This document shows positions 7,890-15,890 of a stretch of 27,936 nt of DNA, one piece after another. Every line of letters starts with the position of its first letter. The stretch's first letter is position 1. This DNA comes from a virus: positions 1 to 27,936 of the IMG/VR virus record IMGVR_UViG_3300025168_014602; one strand, written 5' to 3'. Under the pieces are notes generated by a model, which saw nothing but the letters and a program-made list of their open reading frames with translations, had not been told where the DNA came from and did not search any database. The translations under genes and the position numbers were made by a program.

Positions 7890-8529
7890 AATCAAATAAT
7901 TCTAAGTCTCGTTTATAATATGTCGACACAATTTCTATTAATTCGTTTGTATAATAATCTCTGTAATTTTTAACTCCAGGTCCATGTCTTGAATTCATAT
8001 GAATTAAATGTTTATCAAGTTTTAATTTATCTGCAATATAATTCCAATCTTCTTGTAGATTTTCATATTTACCTACAAAATCAACAAAGCTGTTATCTCT
8101 TGAAAATTCTGTATAATAATGTAATGGTAAAAAATGTTCATTTGTTAAAGTTCCATTTTTATTTAACCAACTTAATCCTGTAGTATTTTTTATAAATTCG
8201 TCAAACGTTGTGTGTTCATACATACCTTCTTTATTATATCGAAATGCATTCCAATTGGAAACCAATCTATCATATGGATTTCTAACAAACGTAAATGTAA
8301 AATAATTTTTTTCTCTATCAGTGTCTGTAATATTCCAAAACTTGCTAGAATAGTTATTATTAACTTCATGTCTATCATGTACTGAATGCATTGCATGTTT
8401 CCATATAGAAGTTCCTGCAGTTCTTCCTGGCTTCAGATAAATAAATTTTGATGATTCAGAATACATAACAGATACAGCATGCGGTCCTAATGTATTGTTC
8501 TTAATATGATTTTGAAAATTATAACTCAT
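7879..8529 (-). CDS. PAPS-dependent sulfotransferase (Sulfotransfer_2-like)
   Basis: A 216-residue sulfotransferase of the carbohydrate type related to chondroitin/dermatan sulfotransferases. YLKPGRTAGTS (31-41) is the 5'-phosphosulfate loop, with an Arg-Thr variant of the usual KTGGTS, and FVRNPYDRLVSNW (81-93) is the 3'-phosphate block. The C-terminal segment with YRDYYTNELIEIVSTYYKRD and LFDYEF is a well-known ending of this family. It should move sulfate from PAPS to a sugar hydroxyl. The eukaryotic relatives have a membrane anchor; this one has none, so it would act in the cytoplasm. It is preceded by the longest non-coding gap (49 bp) and may head a small transcription unit. Confidence 0.85.
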   Translation of the reverse strand: MSYNFQNHIKNNTLGPHAVSVMYSESSKFIYLKPGRTAGTSIWKHAMHSVHDRHEVNNNYSSKFWNITDTDREKNYFTFTFVRNPYDRLVSNWNAFRYNKEGMYEHTTFDEFIKNTTGLSWLNKNGTLTNEHFLPLHYYTEFSRDNSFVDFVGKYENLQEDWNYIADKLKLDKHLIHMNSRHGPGVKNYRDYYTNELIEIVSTYYKRDLELFDYEF

Positions 8530-8578
8530 TACTATATTTAATATATAAATAAATATTGTATATTCAAATAGTTTATGA
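8530..8578 (-). promoter_or_regulatory. Possible promoter in the longest intergenic gap
   Basis: On the minus strand TTGAAT (8562-8567) is followed 16 bases later by TATATT (8540-8545), a fair sigma-70-like pair. The implied start would lie only a few bases before the sulfotransferase ATG at 8529, giving an almost leaderless message without a Shine-Dalgarno site. The whole gap is nearly pure A/T, so such matches arise easily by chance. A short inverted pair TATTTA/TAAATA in the same gap is too weak for a terminator. Confidence 0.2.
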
Positions 8579-9283
8579 TTATTTTAATAAGTTTTTCATT
8601 TTTGTAATATCCATAGAAGAATCCTTTCCCATACCAACATCTGTTATATTTTTAAGATATATTTTTTCTATATTAATATTGTCTTTTTTTACAAATTCAT
8701 ATGGAGACATCGAATCTCCTCCTACATTTATTACGCCAAATTTATCAATAAGTTTTATTATTATGTCTGCAGCATCATCCATATACATATATGATTTTTT
8801 TATATCTGCTAATGCTTTAGGATGAGGAAATGGTTTTTGACATAATGCCATTCTTAATATTAAAGAGTTTTTATATAAATTAACAGCACACTCTCCACCT
8901 AATTTTGACCACGCATATTCATTAACTGGAAATAATGCATCTGTTTCTGAATAATTACCAGTTGTACATGGATATACATAATCTGTTGAAATATATACTA
9001 ATTTAATATTATATTTCATGCATGATAATACCATATTTGATGTTCCTATTATATTAGCCTGAATACTAATATTAGGTGACTCGATATGTTTAATCATAGG
9101 CCGAGTTAATGCTCCAGCATGAATAATTGTATCCGGTTGGTGTGTTTTAATTGCAGTTTCTATTTCATTAATATAACATACATTTAACACATCTTTTGAC
9201 AATAAAACTATTTCATGAGTATTTGTATTGTGAAGTATTTCTTGAGCTAATTTACCTGAGCCGCCTGTTACTAATATTTTCAT
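8579..9283 (-). CDS. RmlD-like SDR reductase (dTDP-4-keto-sugar reductase type)
   Basis: A 234-residue SDR resembling RmlD, the dTDP-4-dehydrorhamnose reductase. TGGSGKLA (6-13) is the nucleotide loop, ISTDYVYPC (98-106) and YAWSK (123-127) match the RmlD STDYVF and YxxxK motifs, and YSETDALFPVNEYAWSK follows the family order of E-D-P then YxxxK. At 234 residues it is shorter than typical RmlD (about 290), lacking part of the C-terminal substrate domain, but shows no frameshift. It probably reduces the 4-keto group of a deoxysugar made by the FdtA/RmlC-like neighbours. Its ATG overlaps the stop of the GalE-like gene as ATGA. Confidence 0.78.
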   Translation of the reverse strand: MKILVTGGSGKLAQEILHNTNTHEIVLLSKDVLNVCYINEIETAIKTHQPDTIIHAGALTRPMIKHIESPNISIQANIIGTSNMVLSCMKYNIKLVYISTDYVYPCTTGNYSETDALFPVNEYAWSKLGGECAVNLYKNSLILRMALCQKPFPHPKALADIKKSYMYMDDAADIIIKLIDKFGVINVGGDSMSPYEFVKKDNINIEKIYLKNITDVGMGKDSSMDITKMKNLLK

Positions 9284-10185
9284 TTTAAATTTTTTAATTT
9301 ACGTAATGTTCGTATAATATTATCTCTAATATTTTCGTCTGACTCAAAACCTATATCTTTTATTTTTTTATCACTTACTTGATATGAAAACTGATTTAAT
9401 AATGGAGTATCAATTAAATTTAATGTAACTGGTGTTATTTCTGAAATATATTCAACTATCTCATCTAGTTTACAATTATTAGTTAATATGTTATATGTTT
9501 CATTCCAATATGTTTCATTGTATTTTTTCGTAAAAAACATTATAGATTTTATTGCATCTTTAAGGCCTAAATATGGTCGGTATTGATCATAATTTTGTTT
9601 CCAAATTGTTAATGGGATATTTAATGAAGCTTCATAACAAAATTTATTTACTGCAGTATGAAATCTCATTCCAGAGCTAGTTCCAAATATAGTTCCAAAT
9701 CTTAATATAACATAATTATCACAATGTTGTTTTAAATATTGTTCAATTTGTATTTTTGATTCAGCATATGGACTTTGCGGATTCAAAAAGCTATCATCAT
9801 TTTCATGAACAATATCAGTAGCTACTCCATATACACTTGTAGAAGATGGAAATATAAATTTACAGTTTGATTGTTTACATTTGTCTATAAAATCTTTAGT
9901 TTGATTGTAATTTATTTTTTCAACTACATCTTTATTTTTAAATGACCCAGCTGCGTTGGTTATTGCTGCTAAATGAATAACTATATCAATATTTGCTAAA
10001 TCGTGTACTGTTAAATCTTTAATATCTTTTTCTACAAATTTAATTGGATTTGGTAAATCAAATAAAGAGCAATATCTTTGTGTTAGTAAATTATCTACAA
10101 CGGTAATACTATGTTCAGTTGTAATATTAGATCTAATTAATTCTGATCCGATATGGCCACAACCTCCTGTTATTAATATATTCAT
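9280..10185 (-). CDS. GalE-like NAD-dependent epimerase/dehydratase
   Basis: An extended SDR of 301 residues: ITGGCGHIGSEL (5-16) is the NAD loop, VVDNL (29-33) binds the adenosine ribose, HLAAIT (71-76), SSTSVYG (114-120) and YAESK (140-144) complete the catalytic set. SSTSVYG is the form seen in GalE-type epimerases and some reductases; the TDE signature of RmlB-type 4,6-dehydratases is absent, so it is unlikely to be the missing RmlB. It probably epimerises or reduces a nucleotide sugar. It is coupled by ATGA to both the FdtA-like gene upstream and the RmlD-like gene downstream, which suggests one pathway. Confidence 0.82.
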   Translation of the reverse strand: MNILITGGCGHIGSELIRSNITTEHSITVVDNLLTQRYCSLFDLPNPIKFVEKDIKDLTVHDLANIDIVIHLAAITNAAGSFKNKDVVEKINYNQTKDFIDKCKQSNCKFIFPSSTSVYGVATDIVHENDDSFLNPQSPYAESKIQIEQYLKQHCDNYVILRFGTIFGTSSGMRFHTAVNKFCYEASLNIPLTIWKQNYDQYRPYLGLKDAIKSIMFFTKKYNETYWNETYNILTNNCKLDEIVEYISEITPVTLNLIDTPLLNQFSYQVSDKKIKDIGFESDENIRDNIIRTLRKLKNLK

Positions 10186-10607
10186 ATACCTTTTATATTT
10201 TTAAATTCATCAAAATCATGTATATAATCTAAAGGTTCATATTTCATGTTAGATAATACTAATAAAACTGCATCAGAAGTTAAATATACCTGTTCATCCC
10301 ATATCATTTCTGGTATGTATAATGCTTGTTGTGGAGACTCTAATAAATATTTTTGTTTTTTAATGCCATCATGAACTAAAACTTCTACTTTTCCATTAAC
10401 ACATATTAAAACTTGTTTTGTTTTATAATGTGCATGTTTTCCTCGATCATTTTGATCTTTAACACCATAAACATAAAAAACTCGTTTTATATTAAACGGA
10501 ACATCATGATTAGACTCAATTGGAACTAAATTTCCATCTGGTTCTACCATAGTTCGAGTGTTAAAAAATTTAACATCATTAATTGTTATTTGTTTTCTGC
10601 TTGCCAT
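10182..10607 (-). CDS. FdtA/QdtA-type sugar 3,4-ketoisomerase (WxcM-like cupin)
   Basis: A 141-residue cupin. VFYVYGV (43-49) followed by RGKHAHYKTKQVLICV (55-70) is the signature of dTDP-4-keto-6-deoxyglucose 3,4-ketoisomerases, with His58 and His60 in the active-site positions. YIPEMIWDE and the tail PLDYIHDFDEFKN also match the family. Known members produce dTDP-3-keto-6-deoxy sugars, which normally go to a DegT aminotransferase to give 3-amino sugars such as Fuc3N or Qui3N. No RmlA/RmlB pair that would make its substrate is visible in the window. The 22-bp overlap with the cupin upstream and ATGA with the GalE-like gene downstream support a joint unit. Confidence 0.88.
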   Translation of the reverse strand: MASRKQITINDVKFFNTRTMVEPDGNLVPIESNHDVPFNIKRVFYVYGVKDQNDRGKHAHYKTKQVLICVNGKVEVLVHDGIKKQKYLLESPQQALYIPEMIWDEQVYLTSDAVLLVLSNMKYEPLDYIHDFDEFKNIKGI

Positions 10608-10993
10608 ATTTCTTTAAAATCACCTGGTTTTGCTCGTAATTCATCAGCAGGATTATATTTTTCTGTTAAATAATACATTAGTATCGAGCCCGGTTCTAAT
10701 GCTTTATATCCATGATATATGCCTGGTGGTATTTTTAATATTTTAGGATTTTTATCTGATAAATATTCAAATTTAGCTCCTTCTTCGTGTGTTGCTAAAC
10801 CTACCTTGAAAGATCCTTTTATACAACACCAATAATCTATTTGTATATTATGTTTGTGCCATGCTACTACATGATCTGTAGAATTAACATATGAAATATT
10901 AATTTGCCCAGGACCTAATTCTTCAAATACATTTAAATAACGCTGAGCTCTGTCATCTTCATTATATTGTATTGGGTGTAAACTATAATTCAT
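10586..10993 (-). CDS. RmlC-like cupin (sugar 3,5-epimerase family)
   Basis: A 135-residue cupin. WHKHNIQIDYWCCIKG (45-60) and KIPPGIYHGYKAL (87-99) correspond to the RHxQ/KL and VPxGxAHGF regions of dTDP-4-dehydrorhamnose 3,5-epimerase, and YYLTEKYNPADE (107-118) matches the RmlC SExYxPxxE stretch. It is shorter than RmlC (about 180) and ends soon after that point, so the activity could be single-site epimerisation or another cupin reaction. I place the start at the ATG 10991-10993, one base after the upstream stop, with AGG nine bases before it, rather than a TTG three codons earlier. It overlaps the FdtA-like gene by 22 bp. Confidence 0.72.
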   Translation of the reverse strand: MNYSLHPIQYNEDDRAQRYLNVFEELGPGQINISYVNSTDHVVAWHKHNIQIDYWCCIKGSFKVGLATHEEGAKFEYLSDKNPKILKIPPGIYHGYKALEPGSILMYYLTEKYNPADELRAKPGDFKEIWQAENK

Positions 10994-10994
10994 A

Positions 10995-12161
10995 TTATAC
11001 AACCTGAACTACCGGGACATGTGTTATAAACTTGCCACCTTGATTTAAATAGGTATTTTCTTTTTTTGTTATTTCTTTAATAAAATTCCATGCACCTAAA
11101 TAAGCATAGTCGACAGAGTCATCAAATCCATTATCTGGTGAAACAATTGGAATATGCACGCCTGGAGATAATTTTCCTTGTTTCTCTGGAGTAGTATCTG
11201 TGATATATTGTATTAAATCAGTGCCGATACCACAATAATTAAATATCGTTGTTGATTTTGAAGTAGCACCATAACTTATTACTTTTTTATTCTCTGCTTT
11301 GCATTGAGTTAATAATCTTAGCAGATCTTCTTTTGATTGTTTTACTTTTTCTGCAAATCTAACAAATGTTTCAAATTTATCTAAACCTAATATACGTTCA
11401 TATGATTTATTCTTTTCTACAGATGGATCAATTAATCCATTACCTTTTTTCATAGCATATATCCTATTAGAACCACCATGTACTGTTAGATTTTCTACTT
11501 GAATTATCTCTAATCCATTTCGTTTTAATATATTATCTAATGCAATCACTGAAAATATATGTGGATGTTCATCATATATTTGATCATATGAATTATTATT
11601 AATCATTCCTGCTAATGACGGATCTTCAAATATAAAAACACCATTATCTGTTAGTAAATTTTCTACGGCTTTAAATGTATCATCTAGATCTGGAATATGA
11701 CAAATACAATTAGCAGAAAATATAATATCTTGATATCCGTGTTTTTCTTTTATTGTATCTGACAAATCAGTAGTCCAAAAATTAGGATATGTTGTATAAC
11801 CTAAATCTTGAGTTTCTATTGCAAAGTTTTTACATGGTTCTACTGCTACAACATTTTTAGGATTCCAATTTTTTATGAAAACACCATCATTACTTCCAAT
11901 TTCTAATATTTTACAATCAGCCGGCAATGATTTGCTTAGTTGTTTAAAATGATCTCTCATAGTAGCAGACATCGAACCTCTGTATGCATAATTTTCATTA
12001 AACATTAATGGAGCGTCTACATAAAGCATTTGCGTTACTAATTTAGTTTCATCATCAAATCCTACCTGTAAATCAAAGAAGAATTCATCTTTAATTTCAC
12101 TTTTATATAGAAATCCATTTGCTATAGGCTGTTTACCTAAATCTAAAAACTGTTTTTTCAT
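10995..12161 (-). CDS. Deoxysugar C-methyltransferase (NovU/TcaB9 family) lacking the zinc-binding cysteines
   Basis: The 388-residue protein has the three-part layout of sugar C-3/C-5 methyltransferases. The N-terminal part starts FLDLGKQPIANGFL, a strongly conserved block. The SAM domain has ILEIGSNDGVF (85-95), VEPCKNFA and IFEDPSLAGM. The C-terminal domain has ISYGATSKSTTIFNYCGIG and KQGKLSPGVHIPIVSP, which are hallmarks of the Methyltransf_14 region. In known relatives such as TcaB9, two CxxC pairs around the first block bind zinc; the first 80 residues here have no cysteine at all, and the protein begins right at the block that normally follows the first pair. It should add a methyl branch to a keto-sugar. 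The start overlaps the FkbM gene stop as ATGA, after AAGGA. Confidence 0.88.
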   Translation of the reverse strand: MKKQFLDLGKQPIANGFLYKSEIKDEFFFDLQVGFDDETKLVTQMLYVDAPLMFNENYAYRGSMSATMRDHFKQLSKSLPADCKILEIGSNDGVFIKNWNPKNVVAVEPCKNFAIETQDLGYTTYPNFWTTDLSDTIKEKHGYQDIIFSANCICHIPDLDDTFKAVENLLTDNGVFIFEDPSLAGMINNNSYDQIYDEHPHIFSVIALDNILKRNGLEIIQVENLTVHGGSNRIYAMKKGNGLIDPSVEKNKSYERILGLDKFETFVRFAEKVKQSKEDLLRLLTQCKAENKKVISYGATSKSTTIFNYCGIGTDLIQYITDTTPEKQGKLSPGVHIPIVSPDNGFDDSVDYAYLGAWNFIKEITKKENTYLNQGGKFITHVPVVQVV

Positions 12162-12808
12162 TTAATTTCCTTATTTTTAAATAATATATCTTTTTGAAGA
12201 ATTACGTCGTCATCTACATGTTCTCCAATTGTAGCTATATTTTCAAAGCCAATATTTTCCATAAAATTAATAACGTCTAATTCTAAAGGAGCTCCAAGAT
12301 TATATTCAGTAACAGCTACTTCTAATATAATATATGAAGATTTTTTGCATATTCCAAGGCCGCCTTTTATTATATCTAATTCAGATCCCTGAGTATCCAT
12401 TTTTATTAAATCAAATTTAGAATTATCATCAAATAAAACATCTAATGTTTGTAGTTTTTTTGGTATTTCTAATACTAGTTGAGGAATATCCCAATATGCA
12501 GATTCTTTATAATATGATGCACCCTCTGTATGAGGTTTATCTGATCTTGTATAAAATGTTACATCTCGTTCTGAATCTCCTAGTACTGCAATAGTATATC
12601 GATCATCATTATTCATTGTTAATTGATTTAATTGGTATGAATGACAATCATTAGCTTCCAGCATCCATACAAATGAATCTGGCCATACATTTTTTACCCA
12701 ACCATAAAATTGACCGGTATGTGCTCCTATATCTAAAATTGTTTCAGGATTAAATCCTAATTTATTTTTAAGATATTCTAATTTCATTGATTCTCCTAAT
12801 CTATACAT
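12158..12808 (-). CDS. FkbM-family SAM-dependent methyltransferase
   Basis: A 216-residue FkbM methyltransferase: ILDIGAHTGQF (24-34) is motif I, VWMLEAND is the acidic second strand, and FDLIKMDTQGSELDIIKGG is the most typical FkbM signature. Such enzymes O-methylate hydroxyls in polyketides and many surface glycans. Two starts are possible: the ATG at 12806-12808 with AAGGAG six bases upstream, and an ATG at 12785-12787 (Met8) with its own AGGAG five bases upstream. I keep the first; the second would give 209 residues without loss of any motif. The gene overlaps the DUF5672 gene by 8 bp. Confidence 0.88.
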   Translation of the reverse strand: MYRLGESMKLEYLKNKLGFNPETILDIGAHTGQFYGWVKNVWPDSFVWMLEANDCHSYQLNQLTMNNDDRYTIAVLGDSERDVTFYTRSDKPHTEGASYYKESAYWDIPQLVLEIPKKLQTLDVLFDDNSKFDLIKMDTQGSELDIIKGGLGICKKSSYIILEVAVTEYNLGAPLELDVINFMENIGFENIATIGEHVDDDVILQKDILFKNKEIK

Positions 12809-13547
12809 TATATTCTCCTTGTAAATTTTTTAATACTTCAATTTCGTTACAAACTTGTTTTATTTGATCATATGCCCTACCGTGTCCTTTTGCTGGATTA
12901 ACACCCCATGGTTTATGAATTGCAAATGGTGCTTCCATATTTAATGGTGCAATATAACCACAATCTATAGAAAATGTTATAACCTGTTTAACAGTAGGAT
13001 GTTTTTCTATACACGCACTTACAAAATAGTCTTCACAAGTATTTCCTCCGCTTGCTACATATGGTTCCCATTTATTTCTTATAATATCAAGCATAAATTG
13101 TTTTTTTCTAATTGAAACTCCACCATTCATTACTACTGGGTATTGTTCATTTAAATCATATAATTTATTGCCCCAATAACCTCCAATATAATCAAAATCA
13201 AGAAAATCATCTACTTTGTATTTAGAATTTGGACATAACATGGAATCACACTCAAAATACAATATAATATCTCCATTAACCGAACTCCAAAATTGTTCAG
13301 ATAACATTATTTCACTTGAAGCTTCTTGTGTTACGCTTTCTATATTAAGATTGGTAAAACTTATTTTTTCTTTGATTGATGTTAATAAATTATTAGATTC
13401 TATAATATTATTGATATATTGTAAATTATTTAATCCGTGAAATATTTGCAAATTCCAATCAGGTGGAAGAATGGTCATAACATTATTCAAAACAAATTCT
13501 AATGCTTTGTGTTTTCTTGTTTCTACTATAACAGCTGTTTTTTTCAT
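12801..13547 (-). CDS. DUF5672-type putative glycosyltransferase
   Basis: A 248-residue protein of the DUF5672 type. VIVETRKHKALEFVLNNVM (7-25) and WNLQIFHGLNN match the conserved N-terminal region, LYFECDSMLC (96-105) is the DxD-like strand end, DYIGGYWG and MNGGVSIRKK are later conserved blocks, and GNTCEDYFVSACIEK is the acidic final motif. The order of DxD strand, Asn-Gly-Gly and Glu-Asp is that of GT-A transferases, so I read it as a glycosyltransferase of unknown donor. It ends in codons that also carry a Shine-Dalgarno for the FkbM gene. One base separates it from the carbamoyltransferase upstream. Confidence 0.75.
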   Translation of the reverse strand: MKKTAVIVETRKHKALEFVLNNVMTILPPDWNLQIFHGLNNLQYINNIIESNNLLTSIKEKISFTNLNIESVTQEASSEIMLSEQFWSSVNGDIILYFECDSMLCPNSKYKVDDFLDFDYIGGYWGNKLYDLNEQYPVVMNGGVSIRKKQFMLDIIRNKWEPYVASGGNTCEDYFVSACIEKHPTVKQVITFSIDCGYIAPLNMEAPFAIHKPWGVNPAKGHGRAYDQIKQVCNEIEVLKNLQGEYNV

Positions 13548-13548
13548 A

Positions 13549-15162
13549 TTATTTTTTACTTAATAAAATTCCATGATCTCTAAAATATAGATAATCAATA
13601 TTTGTATTTAAAAAACAATTAATTGCATGTTTTGGAGTTTCAACTATTGGCTCTCTATCATTAAAACTAGTGTTCAATAAGATTGGAACTCCTGTTTTTT
13701 CTTTAAATTTTTTGATAAAATTATAATACCACGGATTATCTTCTTGTTTGACTGTTTGTAATCTCGCTGTTCCATCATGATGTACAACAGCTGGGACTTG
13801 TTTTATTTTGTCTGGTTTAAATGGTATTGCAAAACTCATATATGGACTGTCTACATCGTTTATAAACCAATTGGTTACTTCTTCTCGCAATATAGATGGG
13901 GCAAATGGCCGGAACCATTGTCGATGTTTTACTTTTTCATTAACAATATCTTTAATTTCAGGATATCTAGGATCAGCTAAAATACTACGATTTCCTAACG
14001 CACGCTTACCAGACTCTGAACCTCCACCAAATATAGATATAATTTTTTTATCAATTATTTCATTTATAACATATTCGTCATCTACTTTGTTAATTACTAG
14101 TTTATCAGAATATTCATTAATTGTATTGTCAATTATATCTTTACTATATGTCTGTCCCAAATATGGCGTATGATTTTTAGGATTATTGTAAATTCTAGGA
14201 TTGTCATGTATATGATGCCAAATATATCTACATGAGCCAATTGTTAGACCAGCGTCATGAGGTATTGGATCACAGAAAATATTAATACCAGGAAACCAAT
14301 TTAACATTTTACCCATAGCAACACAATTTAAACTTACACCACCGGATAAACAAATATTTTCTGGTTTATATTTTTCTATGTATGGTGTTAATATATCGTA
14401 TAATACTGTTTCTGTTTCTTTTTGCAATGCAGCAGCAATATCAAATTTATTTTGTTCACTCTTATTTGCTTCTTCAGCTAAAAAATTAATATCATAAGGT
14501 CCCCAATTTTTAGTAAGACGTGCATCTTTTAAATTTCTAAAATATTTTAAATATTTATCTGGATTTCCAAATGCAGCCATCCCCATCACAGTTCCTTCTT
14601 CTCCGCGCTTTACTGGATTTCTATTTAAACCAAAAATGTGATATGTACAGGTATCCCAATATAAACCTATATTAATATTTCCGCGATCAAACATATGTAT
14701 TGGTTCTATTTTATTATCAATACCATTCCATATAGTAAAACTAGTTACAATACTACCGGGAGCTGTATGATCGTCTAAATCTTTCCATTGTACTTCTTGA
14801 CCGTTTAAAAAATCAACGCCTCCTCCGTCTATAGTTACTACTAATGCATTTTTATATGGACTAGTATAAAATGCATTGGCTGCGTGAGCTTGATGATGTC
14901 CTGAAATATACATTTTAGATTTTGGACAACGATTATTTACTTTAGATAATGAATCAGTATATTTTGTAATATTTCCAGTTCTATGAGTTGTATGATATGT
15001 AAAATCAGTCATTGTTTCGTTTTCTAAAAACAATTTAATAGAATCGCCTTTACATCCTTTTTCACGATTAAATCTTTCTAATTCATTATGAACACTAGGT
15101 AATCCGTTATCTAAAATACCATATGCTGCGTCATGTCCATTACTAAAACCTATTATTTTCAT
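13549..15162 (-). CDS. Carbamoyltransferase, NodU/CmcH/TobZ family (copy B)
   Basis: A second, full-length (537 residues) O-carbamoyltransferase. FSNGHDAAYG near residue 10, GHHQAH with His89 and His93, and Asp112 in TIDGGG reproduce the metal-site spacing of TobZ. SGGVSLNCVAMGKM, DAGLTIGSC, and in the C-terminal domain KRALGNRSILADPRYP, HRQWFRPFAPSI and ILLNTSFND complete the family set. Unlike copy A it keeps the final region (AINCFLNTNIDYLYF). The two copies share only the family motifs by eye, so they are likely to act on different sugars or positions rather than being a recent duplication. It is flanked by methyltransferase and glycosyltransferase genes with gaps of 1 to 3 bp. Confidence 0.93.
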   Translation of the reverse strand: MKIIGFSNGHDAAYGILDNGLPSVHNELERFNREKGCKGDSIKLFLENETMTDFTYHTTHRTGNITKYTDSLSKVNNRCPKSKMYISGHHQAHAANAFYTSPYKNALVVTIDGGGVDFLNGQEVQWKDLDDHTAPGSIVTSFTIWNGIDNKIEPIHMFDRGNINIGLYWDTCTYHIFGLNRNPVKRGEEGTVMGMAAFGNPDKYLKYFRNLKDARLTKNWGPYDINFLAEEANKSEQNKFDIAAALQKETETVLYDILTPYIEKYKPENICLSGGVSLNCVAMGKMLNWFPGINIFCDPIPHDAGLTIGSCRYIWHHIHDNPRIYNNPKNHTPYLGQTYSKDIIDNTINEYSDKLVINKVDDEYVINEIIDKKIISIFGGGSESGKRALGNRSILADPRYPEIKDIVNEKVKHRQWFRPFAPSILREEVTNWFINDVDSPYMSFAIPFKPDKIKQVPAVVHHDGTARLQTVKQEDNPWYYNFIKKFKEKTGVPILLNTSFNDREPIVETPKHAINCFLNTNIDYLYFRDHGILLSKK

Positions 15163-15165
15163 TTG

Positions 15166-15885
15166 TTATAACTTTTTTTGAATAAATGCTAAACTAGTTG
15201 GCCAACTATAATCTTTATAATTATGAACACATGTTTCGATGTTACACGATTCAATATTATTTTTTATATATGTCATTGTATTTTCGTCAATATAATTAGT
15301 TTCTGAATATTGTTGTTCATTTGTATTTTTAAAACTTTTTAATAAATCAGTAGTAATTGTATCGCCATTTGCTATAGTTTTTCGGCCATATAACATATCC
15401 CATTGACCACTACATGTATGCAAATCTTCTATAACATACAAGCCTCCAGGCTTTAATGCTTTGAATAAAACTTTAAGTGAAATTTGATGTTGTCTCATAG
15501 TATGTCCACCATCATCAATTATAATATCAAAGTCATTACCATGTTGACTCAAAAAATCGTTTAAATCTGTTTCATTTTCTTGATCTCCATCAAATGATAT
15601 AAATCTATCTCGATATGGATTAGTTTGCATTGATTTGGTAAATTGTTCACATACTTGTCGGTGCCTAGGATGTGATGAGCTATAAAAACTATCCATGCCA
15701 TATACTGTTGCATTTGGAAAATATTCTAGCCACATTTTTTGTGAATCTCCTAGAGCTATTCCAATTTCTAATATTTTTATTGTGCTATCTTTTAATGAAT
15801 TAAATTTTGATTCATAGTGTGGCATATAGCCTAGTTCGTATTTATCAGCATTATATTTTTCTGATAAGTTAATTAATTGTCCCAT
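15166..15885 (-). CDS. TylF/MycE-like SAM-dependent O-methyltransferase
   Basis: A 239-residue methyltransferase resembling the macrocin/mycinamicin O-methyltransferase group. The start has LSEKYNADKYELGYMPHYES, a conserved N-terminal block of sugar-cluster methyltransferases, then ILEIGIALG (38-46) as motif I and VYGMDSF as the acidic strand. DIIIDDGGHTMRQHQ (120-134), with the DD pair and His128, is the characteristic metal and catalytic site, and YVIEDLHT (150-157) gives further acidic residues. It probably methylates a hydroxyl on a sugar. Spacing to both neighbours is 3 to 5 bp. Confidence 0.85.
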   Translation of the reverse strand: MGQLINLSEKYNADKYELGYMPHYESKFNSLKDSTIKILEIGIALGDSQKMWLEYFPNATVYGMDSFYSSSHPRHRQVCEQFTKSMQTNPYRDRFISFDGDQENETDLNDFLSQHGNDFDIIIDDGGHTMRQHQISLKVLFKALKPGGLYVIEDLHTCSGQWDMLYGRKTIANGDTITTDLLKSFKNTNEQQYSETNYIDENTMTYIKNNIESCNIETCVHNYKDYSWPTSLAFIQKKL

Positions 15886-15890
15886 ATATT

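Noticed and set aside
7890-7895. Longer start (TTG) for the 7533 nucleotidyltransferase, and likewise for the genes ending at 10586, 19219 and 19641
   Set aside because: In each case an in-frame ATG a few codons later gives a standard ATG start within 13 bp of the upstream stop (one with the ATGA overlap seen elsewhere) and keeps all family motifs, so the TTG extension is not needed.
8530-8578. TATTTA/TAAATA inverted repeat as a terminator
   Set aside because: Six A/T-only pairs with a nine-base loop and no G/C stem give no stable hairpin.
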